64,000 nt of DNA. It comes from Ficedula albicollis. Taxonomy: Eukaryota; Chordata; Aves; Passeriformes; Muscicapidae. Under the pieces are notes generated by a model. That model ran no database searches and was not told the origin of the DNA. It was given only the letters and a program-made list of their open reading frames with translations. The stretch is from NCBI RefSeq assembly GCF_000247815.1, contig NC_021686.1:11968562-12032561 (forward strand), given 5' to 3'. The position numbers and the translations under genes were made by a program. This document shows, one piece after another, positions 1 through 63,558 of this stretch (position 1 is the first letter of the stretch; each line of letters begins with the position of its first letter).

Positions 1-3000
1 TGGTAATTATTGAGGGAATGTGGTGTTCCCCTTTATTGCCTCTCTGCTTCTTTTTCAGCCCTGTAGCTGAGAGCATTTTCACCACCCTGACTTAGTTTCT
101 GCAGCAGACAGACAGACATCTGCTAAAAAGAGCCATCCTAGGCAGCCATGTGCATTTAGTCATGTTTTTTTCAGCAGTCTTCAGTTGCTGCAGTAAGGGG
201 AAAAATGAAGTCCTGGATAACCTTGCCAGCAAGTACTACTGTAATACAAACTGAGAAAATCTCTTTTGTGGCTTTTGTGCCATTTGGTTTTCTTCTTGGA
301 TTCTTTATTGCTGTTTATGAGAAGATGGAGTTAAAGCCAAAGAGGCTTTTAGGAGGATGTTAGAAGTACTGAGTAAGAAAGGCAAAACAATGCTGCAGAT
401 AAAACATACAGTTTCAAAGGAGTTAAATTGAAAAGGGCTGGTTCTGTCCAGAGTGGGACATTTTAGGCTTTTATGGACCAGTTGGGGGAAAAAAGGAGCA
501 ACTTCGAGTGTGACCTGAGAAACACAGATTCAGTTTTTTTGTCAATGAAAAGCTGCCAGTCCCTGCAGGCTTGCTCAGAGACACAGAATGCTGTTAGCAG
601 TGAGGCTGTTTCTCTAAGATAGGAGGTGGGGAGTAAGCCAGATTTGCAGGGCTTGTGAAAACAGAGGTAACACTTCAATAGAAGAAAATGTGTTTAGGAA
701 ACTTCACTGTGTTCCTTATTCAGAAGCACATTCTATTTTGTGAAGGAGTAGTAGTACTTGCTTCTGAAGATGTTTGAGTTTTGAGTGACTTTAATTATGT
801 CTGGTGATGGTATCCAGGAAAAAAGTAGTGCTGCAGCACCCTGTTTTGCCTGAGCTCTATTGTAGCAGGTGAGCATTATTGGTGTGCTCACTCTAAAGCT
901 AGGGTAAATCAGTTGTGAAATTCTACTCAAAGAGAAAGAATCCTTTTAAATGTTTAGTCCTTCTAAGACCCAAAAAGAGTGTAAGATGAGCAAGTCCAGT
1001 AAACACAGTCATATGAATACCAGCAGAGCACAGTCATTGTCTAGCTATGAAGTCTCCTCAGCTTTTTATTGCAGATTATGATGACAAGTTGATGAGTGAA
1101 GAAGTTCTGGAATAGTTTATACTAGAAGAGAGAGAGAGAGAGGAAACCATACTTTCAAACTTTCTTCCTTGCAGTTCTTTTCTGTTCAATATCAAAAAGA
1201 AGTGATTGGGAGCAGACCAGGGTTTGTTTGCTGATTATTTTATGAATGTGGGAGATGTTTTCAAGCTCTGGGATGAGGACAGAATGTATCCAGGTGCTTT
1301 GTGGAGAGGCACACTGAGGATGTGCTTCTGTAACTGCACAGCTGCCCAAAGGACTGCCTGGCACTGAGCTGTCTGAAGTATTAGGTCCTGGTGCATGGGA
1401 ATGTTTAACCAAAATCTCCCAAAAGATGAATTGGGAAAAACTTGCTAAAGGAAGGCGAGCATCCTGATGTAAATGCAACCCCTCAGTGTTCTGTTTCGTT
1501 TTTTGCCATGTGGATTTATGTAGCTTAAGATAAAGTTAACTAAAAGTCCATCCCTGCCATTCTGAGCTCATGACTGATACAAAAATCCACTGGCAAAAAT
1601 TGGGGTTTAATGGTAAATTGGGATTTCAGTGGTCATCCTGCAACTTGGAAAGGACGAGAGACAAGGAGCTTGTTGAGCAGCTGAGTGATTTAAAAACACT
1701 CAAATTCTTATGGCTTTAAATCATGCAGCTGTTGAACAAGTTCTTTCTTCATTTGTCGCAAGTCCATACTTATATTTCATGACCTCTAGGTCTTAAAATG
1801 ATCTTAAGCTTTCAGTCAATATCTGTATTTTAGTAAATCATTTCAATTCACTACCCTTTTGGCATTATTTTAACAACAATGGGAAAGATGAAAATGTGTT
1901 TTAAAAAACCTTATACATCTGCTAGAATGAATGTATATAATCCTGGTGTAGCATTGCAGAACTTGTAATTCATTGTTTTCATCAAGTTAAGTGTCTGTGT
2001 ATTTTCTAGGAAAAGAAAACTTTTTTTTTTTTGAGTGTATTATTCAGTGCTGCTTTGATTGTGTTCAGGACCAGGGGATTTTATAAAGCCATTTCTGCTG
2101 TTTCCCACAAAATGAAACAGATATTAGCAATTCAGCTGTGAAACTTGATGTTGTGTTTTGTTTTGTTCCGTCAGGGGAGGGACAGGAAGGAAGAATATGT
2201 TCTGTACATGCACAGCAATCTTGATTAAGGGCAGTGTTTCTCTTTGCATATTACTGACCACTCTGGCTGCAACTATTAACTTCATTTCAGGCTTTTTTGG
2301 AATCATAATGAATTTACATACAACCCTTAACTCTTATCAGTGCTTACCCTCCACAAGCACCAAGATAAAGTTGATATCAAACTGAAAATGAGGACAAGAA
2401 AATCTCATATGTCAAGAGCAGGATATAATCAAGGGTGATTTGGATAGTATTTAGCTATTTAATGTATAATATGTTTATTCTTAGAGTTGCTTCCTCTGGT
2501 TCTCATGCCTGGTTTTGGCAATTCCCTTTGCTCCTCCATATCACCAGTGCTACTGTCTCATAAATCTCCCTGAAAAACACTGACATTATTTGTTGAGTAG
2601 TCCAGAGGAGATTTTCATTTAACTAGAAAAGCGTGTGTTTCCTTGCTTTTTAGGCTGAGGTCAATGTATTGGCCTCTCTGCATCCCCCTTGCCATTCACA
2701 GGCTCTGTCAGTCACTCTTTTCCTGTTCCTGGACCAGTTGTGGTCCCTTTTCTTTATTCCATGTTCCACTTTCTGTTTATGCCTGTTCTTCCATACCAGG
2801 ATATTTTTTCCTGTGTCAGGAATCACTTATTTCTCTACAAGACCTATGGCAGGTCTGTTCTCCCTGGGTAATATTCTCTGTGTGCCCTCCAGTTCAGGTC
2901 AAAACTTCAGGCTGTGGCTTCTTGCCTGTTTCCTCTTTCTACCACAGGTTGTCTTGATTTGTTTTCTTCTCTGGGTGAGTCTTTTCAGAGAATTTATGTT

Positions 3001-3855
3001 TGAAACTGAAAAGTAAGTGGAGCTGAGGGAAGAGTATTGTGCTAGAAGGTATTAATAGCTGAGGGGAGGATATTGTGCTGGAAGGTATTAATAGCAGTCA
3101 TCATTTAGTTTCTACATCTCTTGCACAGGGGTTATAAGCTGCTGGTTCTGCTCTTCTTGTGTCAGGGACTTTGTACATACTCATTTTATGCCTCTGATTC
3201 TCCAGTGTTTACTGGAATCATCAGGAATATCTGTTCACAACCTGAACACTTCTTCAAACATTGGAATGGTTGAGATGCCTAGAAACACATTCGTGAAAAT
3301 AGCAAAGGAGCAAAATTAGAAATAAAGGGAAAAACCTAATGGTGTGGTCGCTATTTTTATTGTCATTGCAGTAGAACAGCATGTGAACATTATTTTGGGT
3401 GTTTTACATGTATAAGGGTTAAAGAGAGTGACTGAGAGCTTCTACCTTTCTTTGCATCTATTTCAGTTCTAGTTCTGAGTCAGGTTCTCATTGTGACCTC
3501 TCTGCATAGTTTAAGCTCGAGTCAGTTTTTCCTTTTCTGGCCATTTAATAAATATTTGGTTTTGACCTGCAATGGCTTCAGTATCAAATGGCTTTGCTTG
3601 GTGTGTTTAACCCCTTGCAAAGTTTTAAAGGCAATTAGAGAGTTCATGCAAGGTCAGTGTGTCAGCTCAACCCTTGCTGGTTCATTAAAGAGGAGCAGAA
3701 ATAGCTCTATGCACAAAAAGATCAGAGTTATCCATAACTGGATGACTCCAGGTAAAGTTGGAAACTAAGTGGCTCAGAGAATACCAGACTTGGCACAAGG
3801 GTCTGTTTTGGTCAGTGTTGTTTGTTGGTGACCTTGTTTGCTGGGATCATTTCAG
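1..3855 (+). other. Probable last intron of the upstream gene (IQCE-like); no exon recognised
   Basis: This stretch precedes a good 3' splice site at 3854-3855, so it is inferred to be intronic sequence of the upstream plus-strand gene. I looked on both strands for exons flanked by AG and GT with an open frame and found none I would defend. The open frames here are short, lack domain-like composition and overlap one another on several frames, as expected by chance in AT-rich DNA. Small local features are an (AG)n run near 1130-1142, a T14 run near 2020-2033 and a diverged 36-bp tandem duplication at 3023-3094. Confidence 0.45.
3023..3094. repeat. Two-copy 36-bp tandem duplication, diverged
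   Basis: Units 3023-3058 and 3059-3094 abut exactly and share most positions, both ending in the same GGTATTAATAG. A few substitutions separate them, so the duplication is old enough to have diverged. Confidence 0.8.
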
Positions 3856-3971
3856 GCAGATGCTGCTCTGCTCCCTGTGAGCCCCTGGATGAGGCTCACT
3901 CCGACGACTCCGACGACATTGTTGTTGTCCCTCCCTTGCTGCAGGTGAAGAAAAGCTACAGCCACTTCTAA
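3856..3971 (+). CDS. IQCE: Terminal coding exon of upstream gene, probably IQCE (IQ motif containing E)
   Basis: The exon opens after TTCAG at 3851-3855 and is open in one frame (codons starting at 3858) to TAA at 3969-3971, giving about 37 residues. The tail reads SDDSDDIVVVPPLLQ, then a basic KKSYSHF end. An acidic Ser/Asp cluster followed by a hydrophobic stretch and a Lys-Lys end fits my recollection of the IQCE C-terminus. In mammals IQCE lies immediately 5' of TTYH3 on the same strand, which is the arrangement here. IQCE is known as a ciliary-base protein tied to Hedgehog signalling through the EVC-EFCAB7 complex. The gene's IQ motifs are not in this window, so identity rests on synteny and tail composition; it could be another gene. 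The phase is consistent with an exon entered after 2 leftover bases. Confidence 0.5.
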
Positions 3972-6900
3972 GGTTTGGTGACAGGCTCTGGTGATCTTCA
4001 ATTATTTGGTTCACCAACAAAACTGTTTGTACCAAGAGCAAGCATATCAAAGATGGAAAAAGGTGGGGATATCAGCCCCTTTTAAATGACAGTTCACATG
4101 ATTTCTGCCACAAATGAGTAATTCTTTGATATGTTGTCTCTGCAGACTTTATGGCTAAAAGCACTGACTGACTGTTAGCCTTACCCTCCTGGTACACAGT
4201 TTGGATTTAAAAACTCAACCAAAACACTTTAATGTTTTGCTTCACAATGAGGATTATAAATTCAGTTGTCAAATTTAAATGAAAGCAATAAAGCCTTAAG
4301 ATACTTAATGCCAAACAAAGTTTTGTTCCAGGTCAACTAAAATAATTTTTTTAATCAGAAAGTGGTAAATGACATAACTCCAGTTTTTAGCCCATTTATG
4401 CAAAGTGGTGCAACTGGTATTTATTATCTCTGCTTCACTATTCAAAATTTTTACTGTGTAATATTTTAATACCTTTTTTGTTAATTTTTATATTGAACAT
4501 TTACAGTCTGCAAACCTTGTAAAGGCTTTTAGAAAGCCATTACTTTGTCATAGGGCTATTCTAGGCCCACTGTATCAGCTGGGTTGTCTTATTTATTTAC
4601 TTTTTCCATGTGTATGTATGATGATAGTGTAGTACTGTTTTGTCTTGAAATGTCTGATGATATAATCAACTTTTGGGATTTGGAAGGGCAGGTGTGTAAT
4701 TGCAGGAGTGTGTTGTAAAGGGATATCCTTGTGAGTGTTTTTTCTGCTTAAAAAGTCACATATTGTGTGTGTTTTGCAGGGTCAACTCTTAATGTGTAAA
4801 AATACTTGTCATAGGAGATAGAAGTGTCTGGACTGTTCACCTGGCTACATTGTTCATACCTAATCAAGGCAGTTTGGTTCGGGAGCAGAAGTGGTAGGTT
4901 GGATTATAACAGAAATTAGGACTGCATCTAGAAAAAGCACTCACAATATAATTATCCATGGAAAGACCAAAGGCTGATGGGCTGTTGAGGATTTAATTGG
5001 GGGAGGGGATCATTCCAGATCTTCTCTACTGACTGTTTCTTTGACTGGATAGTTCCTACTGTTGCACCAACATCCTTCGAAGACATTGAAATGTGTGTGG
5101 GGTTTTTTAAGGTGAACTAGATAAATCATGATACTTATTGGAAGGGGAAATTAATTTTACAAGCACGTGGTGGTTTTCTGGAAACACTAATGGTTTCTTT
5201 GTCATCAAAGAGTAATAAAGTCTCCTGTAAACAGAAAGCACACTCTTAAATATAAGATTTTTATCACCTTTTCTAAATTAAAAATCAGTCACCACTATTT
5301 CTCAGAGTACCAATAAGTCAGGGCTGTCTCAATTCTGTGATTTCAATGAAGCACTATCTGAGGCTTATCATAGTTTGTGCCAGTACTTACAGCCAAAGAG
5401 GAAACTGGATGGCTGCAGCACAATGCAGCTAATTTCATTTAATCCCATCGGTGGAAATGCTGCCTGTGCTATTTCCAAAGGCAGTTTTGGGAGCTCTCCA
5501 TACCCCAAGCAGTCTGAAGAATGTCATTTGCACTCCTACTGGATAAATTTTTCCTGCTGGTGCTTTGGTCACATGGCTGTCATCTGCAGGAAGGAGAAAA
5601 AAATACATATAAAAGAAAAGGGATAGATCCTTCTGGTAGAAGCTGGGATCTGTTTCCTTCATTTTCTGGAGGTCATGTTAAGAAGAAGGGTCATTTTGCT
5701 AAATGGAAGCAGTGCTGTACTGAGTTGTTGTGTATATTTCAGGTCTGTAACTGTGACTCTGTCATGGATCTCTCCAGAGAGTAACCAGAGATGAGGTCTG
5801 ACACATTAAAGGGAGACAGTGTAATGTGTCAGGACCAAGGCTGATACCAAATACCTGCCTGGCTGTCATCCTACAGGGAAATACTGGGGCAGCAAATGCA
5901 ATAAAGAAAACATTATTTTACTTTGCTGTAGTGAGAAACACGCCAGTTTTAGGAAGTTGATACAGAGCAGTAGGGTTTGTGTTTGAGCTGAACATGTGAC
6001 CAGCAGCAGCCCTGTCAATAGACAAATTCTGGGATAAATGGGAGATAGGACCTTGGGATGACCCAGACACAGGCAGAAACCAGGGTAAAAAGGAGCAAAT
6101 TTTTTCTGGGGTGAATTAAAACGTGTCTAAAAGTTTTTAATCTTGGGGTTGTTATCTCCCAGCTATCAAAAATCTGATACCAACCTTGAGATGGCCTTCA
6201 AACTCATATCTTTCTTTGGAAGGTAATGATGTGTTCACTACACAGAAGTTTGGTACAGTAGGAAGAGAAACCTTCACAGTATTAACCTTATGTGTTTTTG
6301 TTGTACACTGTGATGGAATATGTTGGAGGGAGTAATGATTTTCACTAGATTTAGTTCTGTGGTTATCTATCTGAATGCCAGCACCCATAAATCTGGCACA
6401 GAGAAGGAAGAAAAAGTTAATTAATTAATTAATTAATTAATGGCATTTTTCCTTAACAGGGAGCTGAGAACAGTAAAAATCAGTGTGGCTCAAACCTGCC
6501 ATGATAGACCAAATACAAGCACACTGTTTCTGAAAAACATCTCTGTAGGAAGCCCTGGAAACCTTGTGGGGGTGTCAAGGTCTTGAATTAAAATTAAACT
6601 CCCCTGTACCCTGTGTAATCTAAAAGCACACTTCCCATTCTGTTGATATGCAATAATGTTTCTGCATTAAAACCTTCTGCAGTTTGCAGCAGTGTTAGTT
6701 AGAGATTGTGTATGAGTGCAGAGATCTGACTTTAATGGGACATTATCTCTCTTGATATCTTTTTGCCCTTAAGTGCCTTTGCCTGTAAATCTTTACTGAG
6801 GCATCAAGACCTGAAAACTGTATTGTTTCCTGCATAGCTCTAAAAATAATCCCTACACAGGCAACTTCTAATGTAGTCAAAATGGAAAAGGATTAATCTT

Positions 6901-7055
6901 GGCATATGAGAGCACCATTAATTTTTATGATCTTTTTTAATATGTAGAACTGTGCAAGTATTTTATATAATTTATTTTGGGATCTTTGAAAAGCTAAAAC
7001 AATTGCAATGTATTTTCTTTGAACTCTTGAATTTTGAAATAAAGTTTATAACCAG
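3972..7055 (+). other. IQCE: Long 3' UTR of the upstream (IQCE-like) gene
   Basis: After the stop at 3969-3971 there is about 3.1 kb of AT-rich sequence with no convincing coding frame. It holds AATAAA hexamers at 4287, 5214, 5900 and 7038, so several transcript ends are possible. The 7038 signal has the best context and is taken as the distal end. A (TTAA)n microsatellite lies near 6417-6440. The extent is inferred; transcription was not observed. Confidence 0.4.
6417..6440. repeat. (TTAA)n microsatellite
   Basis: About six perfect TTAA units in a row. The repeat is self-complementary and lies within the presumed 3' UTR. Confidence 0.9.
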
Positions 7056-7072
7056 ATGTTGATGTGTTTGTT
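7038..7072 (+). terminator. Candidate poly(A) signal and downstream GU-rich element
   Basis: AATAAA at 7038-7043 is followed about 10 bases later by a CA-containing cleavage candidate and then by the GU-rich GATGTGTTTGTTCTG near 7058-7072. This hexamer, cleavage site and GU-rich element are in the expected order and spacing. It is the best 3' end for the upstream gene among the four hexamers after the stop codon. Confidence 0.55.
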
Positions 7073-10000
7073 CTGCTACTGCTGTATTTTCATTGCCACT
7101 CTGGCCTCTGCTGCACACTCATGTTTTCTCTTTGCACCTGGGCTGACCTTTTATCCCTGATCTTTTGCATGGATAGTAACAGCAGAACTGAAACATGTAG
7201 GGTGTGAAATTTCTTCTTTCTTCTAGTGGAGGTTCAAGGTTGTCTTGTCAGGAATGAGCCATGTTCCTGACCAAAGCCTGGTAGAACTGAAAGAGCTGAT
7301 GGGTTTTTCCTTTAAAAAAACTGGTCTGGCAGCAGCTGAGGGAGAGCAGGAGACTACAGAGTTCAACAGTTTACTGACAGTGTATCCTTTCACCTGGGTT
7401 AGTGTTGCTGTTTGTGAAGCTCTGGAAGAGGCTAGGACATGTGAATCCCTTTCCAGGTCCGCTGAAAAAGCCTTTAAAGGACTCCCTTAAGGAGCCTTAT
7501 GCTGGTTTATGAAAATAGAAGACCCTGTTAACTGCTGTGAAAACATGGAAATCCTACAGTCATCCTTCTGTCAAGCAGAGTCCTTGGTGTAGGACTACAA
7601 CAGCTATGAGAGTACAAGATGAGACAATCTTTGTTGGATGATTATATTAATTAAATTTCACTTTTTAAAAATTCTTTCCTCTCAGCTCTACTGGCATATT
7701 CTCTGGCTTTCTTATGAGAAACTTCAGTTTTAAATCTTAAACACCAGAGGTAATCCATGAGGCATGAATGGAAAAATTTGGTATTATTTCTTGGAGCAGA
7801 CTGGTCTTGAATTCAGTTGAAAGCAATTAAACATTCACACTTAGTTATATTAAGCCATAATTTGTCTGCAGCTGAAGTTGGAATGCCCTTGACTCTTGCA
7901 AGCTTTGCAGCATCTCTCTGTGGTAGGTTTGTCAGCTAATGAATTTCTTTCCTCATACAAACTTTCTAAGGGGAGGAAAAAAGTTTCATTCAATGGGCAT
8001 CATTAAGACCTGCAAAGAGCAAAATTTCCATGTTAGACTCCAAGTTTTTAGGAAAGGATTTTCAGGCATGGTTGGTGGTCAGGTGCTGCATCAGTTCCTC
8101 TGATGTTTCCTTCTGTTTGCTGAAGTGCTGCTCTGCTGCTAGAGGCAGTGCTGACATCCCCTTCCCAATGCCTGCCCTGGTTTTGGTGTATGTTTGGCAC
8201 ATTGGCTACACGTGGTGTTCAGTAACCACTCTTGCTGTGCTCGAGGAACAGCCAGTGTTGCTGTGTTCTCAGGAATTACTCTCTGGTGTAGTTCACTGAT
8301 CAAGCTGCACCCTTCTCCCCTTGCCCCTCCCTGCCTGGCTCTCCCAATGACACTTTTCAAACCTGAGCATTTGGCCTGCCCCTGCTCTCCAGGACAATGT
8401 TTGTTCCCCTCACCTGAGCTGTGCCTGAGCCAATGTCCCAGCTCAAGGTGTTGCTCAGGCTGTCCCAGCTCCCCTCTCTTTGGGAGGGTTTTGCCTCACA
8501 GACACATTGCACTGGGTATCACAAAACCACTCTAGGGCTTCTACTGCTGGTAGTGTGAACAGATGTCATAGAATCTTGATGCTCAAAATGCTCTGGGCAG
8601 AAGCAGGAGGGACATCATGTCCATTGTCAAGGTGTCTTGCCTCCCTCATGATCAGCCAGACAATCCCACACCTGGATCTCATTCCTCTCCCCTGCTCAGC
8701 CCCTCAGCACTGCAGAGCTGAGCCTCAGCCTCAACAACGTAACACAGCTTGAAAGTCTTTGCTGTAATATGACTTTATGGATGAAATACTGTAAAATCTG
8801 TCACTTGGTTACAGTGCTGCTCTAAAAAAAAGCTGCGCTTGAATGGCCTCTAGGTATATGCATGGAAAATTAGAAGAGCTTTTAATAAATGGGAACTGAC
8901 CATGAGTGCCTGTAGTACAAGTTACAACGTTCTGCACAAACATTGCATTGCCATTATCAAGCAATAATCCGTATTTGGAACTTTTACAAATTGTGGCAGA
9001 ACCTTCTATTTATCTAACCTGGAAATTTTTCCTGAGCAGGCTCTCTATAACGTACTCAGAGAATTGGCAGTTTTCTTCCCTCTCTCGGTAGATATTTAAT
9101 AGCCATGTATTGCATTTCCATGCTAGTAAACCTTCATTATTATACAAAATGTACCAGAATGTTATGAAGAAATACCTTAAATAATTAAATAGAAACGAAG
9201 AGTGACAAAACAAACGAACAAAGTGCAATTTGAGCTCTGTTATTCTTTCCTTTTTATGTTCACTTATTTGCTAATTTGCTGAACTTACTGGACTGCAGTG
9301 GGTCTTGCTGTGATTAGAGAGAGTTTGCCAAGTTCCTTTGTAATTGTTTCTTTGCAATTAACCAAATAATAGAATGTTCTCTGTGTGGCTCTCTGGGGAA
9401 AAGAGCGGGCAGGTGCTTTTGCAATAGGATTTCCACATCTTCCACTCATTTCCCTAGAACTCAGTTTGAAAAGACCAGTAAAACATGAGAGAGAGAGAGA
9501 GAATATTGCCTCGGGATTGGAAATGAGAGCATTAACCTTTTATTATTATTTCTTTCAGTTGGCTGAAAGCTTTTTTTTGCTGGCCCTGGTAGTGGCTATT
9601 CTTTGTGTAAACCTGAAAGTCCCTGGCAGAATGTCAGAGGAAAATCATGAAAACCCGAATGGATGTTCCTGCCTGCAGATGCCTCCACTGGAGGGAAGTC
9701 CCTCTAGGAGGAGAAGTCAGCTGGGAAGGCCCTTGGCAACGTGGCTTTGCTGGGAGAGCAGAGCCTGGAGCCCAAGCTGCCATGGAGGGGGCAGCGAAGT
9801 CTAGGGGAGGCTGGAGAGCAGCCCTGGCTTTGTTATTTCCTTTGACTTTGAGCAGAAAATTACAGAGGAAGCCCTGGGAGGAGAGGAAGGGTAATTTTAA
9901 TGGAGGCACAGTTTAGCTCAGCGGGAAGGAGGCACGGCTGGATGTAAGGGCAGAGTTTATGGAGCGGCAGAGTCAGAGGTTGTGGCCCGGCAGTGGCAGC

Positions 10001-12829
10001 TGAGTGCCGAAGCAGGCTTGTCTCGCTGACCTGCCCCCGACCGTCCGTAATTTAGTCCCCGTCTCAAGAGGGTAATTCATCCATCTGCTGGCACCTGGAA
10101 TGCAAACTTGCTTCTTTGTTTTTTTTCATCTTTTATATTGTTGGCTAAAACCTTTTGTAGCACATATTAGGTTTGACAGTCAGGGGAAGACTCCTTGCTC
10201 CACAGTATATTAAAAGCTGAATTATTTAATTTCATAGTGAATCAGAAAAGCCAGGGGTAGGAGATTGCTGTTTTAAAAGGTGCTCTCATTGCCAGTACCA
10301 CTTCAGCAGCAGGGATATCTGGAATCAGAAGCTTGTGAAGAGTGAAAAATGCTACATTTCTCTGAGGACTTCTGCAGACTGCCTGGTGGTCTCAGGAGGA
10401 TGGAAGACAGCACTGGCTGCCTTATTTTGGAGGTTTAAACTGGTCATTTTATCTTTGCTGTCTTTAATGGGGAACGTTTCTCATCTGCCTATTTTGTCCA
10501 GTGATTCTTTAGGAAAGCCACTGTCAGAGCAAGTTAGCAAACACTAATACAGCTCTTTGGGTTATTTTTCATCAGGATTACCAGTGAACAAGCTGACATT
10601 TGCAGTTTGCTTTGCTTGACTGTAGAACTGCTTTCCATGCAAGGGTGATTTACTGTTAGATTTTATTCCTGGGATGTCACGACAGTGTCTTGTTTGTTCA
10701 TTTGGCTTTGGCAAAACAGAGTGTACCTATTTGTGTGTGAAGGAAAGAAAGACTGCTATAATCTAAACATGAGAGCCTTGATAACTGTCTTGTCATGTAA
10801 TCAAGAGTTACCTGAATAGGATCAAATGAGAGATGCTAGACATCCAAGAATTGCAGATATTTCTATGATGCTGTACAACAAGCTGAAATGGCATGAAAGG
10901 ATGGCTAGTACTGGATCCTGTGGTTTGTCTCCTATTCCTTGTTTGCTGAATCCATTCTGCTCTTCATTTTTCCATATCATTATAAATAATTGTGGGGGAG
11001 AAAGGAAAACTGTTGATGCCTCTGTTTCTCTGTAATCCCCAATCCTCCTTCTACTCTAATTTAATCCAGTTGTCTCAGCAGCAGGAGGCTGAGGGGAGGC
11101 ATGCACACCAGCCCTGCTGAGCTGCTCCCTTTCCCACTCACCCCAGCCCCGTACAGTGCCTCAAACACCCAGCCCCATGGAACAGCATCTAACTTTTCCT
11201 CTTGTTTATTCCAAAACTTTTTGTGCAGTTTGATTTACACCAGCCCTGTCAAAAAAGATCTCAGTGTGGCATCCTGGCTGCATCTTCTATCCCCTGTCCA
11301 TCACGTGCTGGCAGAGGTGCTTGGACCTGCAGCCTGGACCTGCAGGAGGTTCTGTGTCCATCCAGGGGCCCGTGGCTGCAGTTACATCTGCAGGATAGAT
11401 TCCAGCCTTGAGTATTTTTTTTTAATTGCATAAACTCTATGTCACAAGGGGCTTACACAGAGATCTCTTGCTCCCAGCGAGGTCTCTCTGCTGCTTGTCT
11501 TTGGGTTGTTAGAACTGGAGTTGAAATATGTTAGACCATTGGCCCTTGAAATAATTCCTTCTTCATCCTCGCCAGCTCTGTGAAAAAAATGAAAATAATA
11601 AGGAAGAAAATAAAATTGGCTGATGTTCAGCTGTCCTCCTGCAGAAAAATAAAGCCTTCTCTTGGAGAAAGCTGGAGGGAGTTGAGGTCTTATATCTTGT
11701 ACCCTTGTATATCTTGTGCACACAGCACGTGGCTCTGAACCCTCTGACGTGCATCTTAATGCTATTTGTGAGTGATAAGATTTCTTTTTAGCTGTGTTGA
11801 TAATACTCATATGAAAATCCTGTCCTAGTCAAAAGCTATTGATGTTATATTTCAGAACATCAGCAGAAATATATTTATTTGCTTTTAAGGTGTTAAATGG
11901 CCCATTTTAGCATTTTTGCTCTCCTTATTTATGAAATGCATCAGTCAGGACAACACAAAGCATGAAATCCTGGCTTTGGGAAAAGATATAAAATCATACT
12001 TGCAAAAAAGGTGTCTCTATAACCTCTACTGATCTGCCACCCTTTAGGAGAAAAAAACTGTTGGTGTTACTCTTTTTTTTCCCCTAGTGGGCTACACAGC
12101 ACTCCAATATTTTCTAAGTTTTCATGGGCCATCACAGTTTCTAATTCTAAACAGATGAGAGTTTCTCAAGCCTGCAAGACCTGGAAATCATTTGTCTGAA
12201 GTCTGTTAGAGGACTGGATGGTCCTTTTTTCCCTTTCCAACTCCAAATTATGTTGAGTGGTATTTAAAAGACAATGTTTTGAGCAATCAGCAATGGGTGA
12301 GGTGTACTGCAGCAGGGCTGGGATGGGGTACGGGGATGGAGAAACTGAAGGTCTGGGAGATTGTGTGAATAGACCAGTGAGTTTTAAGAGCTCCTGCACT
12401 AATGCTGGGCCACACTGCATACTTACAGCAAGAATTGAATTATTCATTCTGTTCCCTTTAAAAGAAAGCAGCAAATAATTTTATACATTTCAGTTGCAAC
12501 AGGAGCAGTGCAATCTTTGTAATAAAGTGAATGAATTTGGGATTGCTGCTGCTTGTCGTTATCTTTTCTATTTTCATTATCCTAGCATTATCCAGAATAT
12601 TTATGTGCGTTTTTCTGACATAATCCCTTGAGAAGGTATACTCATCTTTTTTACCTTTTATCTAAAAATACTTTCTGTTCTGTTTAGAAAGAATTGAAAA
12701 GCCTTTCCCGTTGTGTCAGAGTCGTTCTGCCTCCATGAACTGTGAGTGCAGAAGGGCAAACTTGCTGGTTTTGGATCTTAAGATGGGCGTTGAGATGGAC
12801 TCGAGAGGAAGTAACAATAAGTGACTTTA
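7073..12829. other. Intergenic region between the upstream gene and the TTYH3 promoter; no gene recognised
   Basis: No spliced coding exon, RNA gene or clear transposon was recognised on either strand. Open frames of 60-140 codons occur (for example at 9385-9804) but have no recognisable motif, and opposite-strand frames overlap them. A somewhat CpG-richer patch lies near 9950-10080. An (AG)n run is at about 9487-9502. Mixed regulatory sequence is possible but cannot be shown by eye. Confidence 0.5.
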
Positions 12830-13020
12830 TGACTGCATTTACCACTTGCTGTAGCACAAATCGCTTTTACCGCGCTGCGTTTTAGGCTAAATCCAAAACG
12901 CACCTTCCGCTGCTAGAACTGCAGAGCCCTGTGAAATTCACGGGAAATTTACCAGAAAACAAACACAACGCCGCGGCGCCGGCCGGGGGGAGCCGTGAGG
13001 GGCCGGGCAGCGACCCCCGA

Positions 13021-63558
<50,538 letters not shown>

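Noticed and set aside
8560..8760. Possible CR1 remnant near CATAGAATCTTGATG
   Set aside because: CATAGAATC alone is too short, and the expected adjacent GGTTGGAA block is absent.
9905..9930. tRNA-like TTTAGCTCAGCGGGAAG string
   Set aside because: No matching T-arm or acceptor stem follows at the correct distance.
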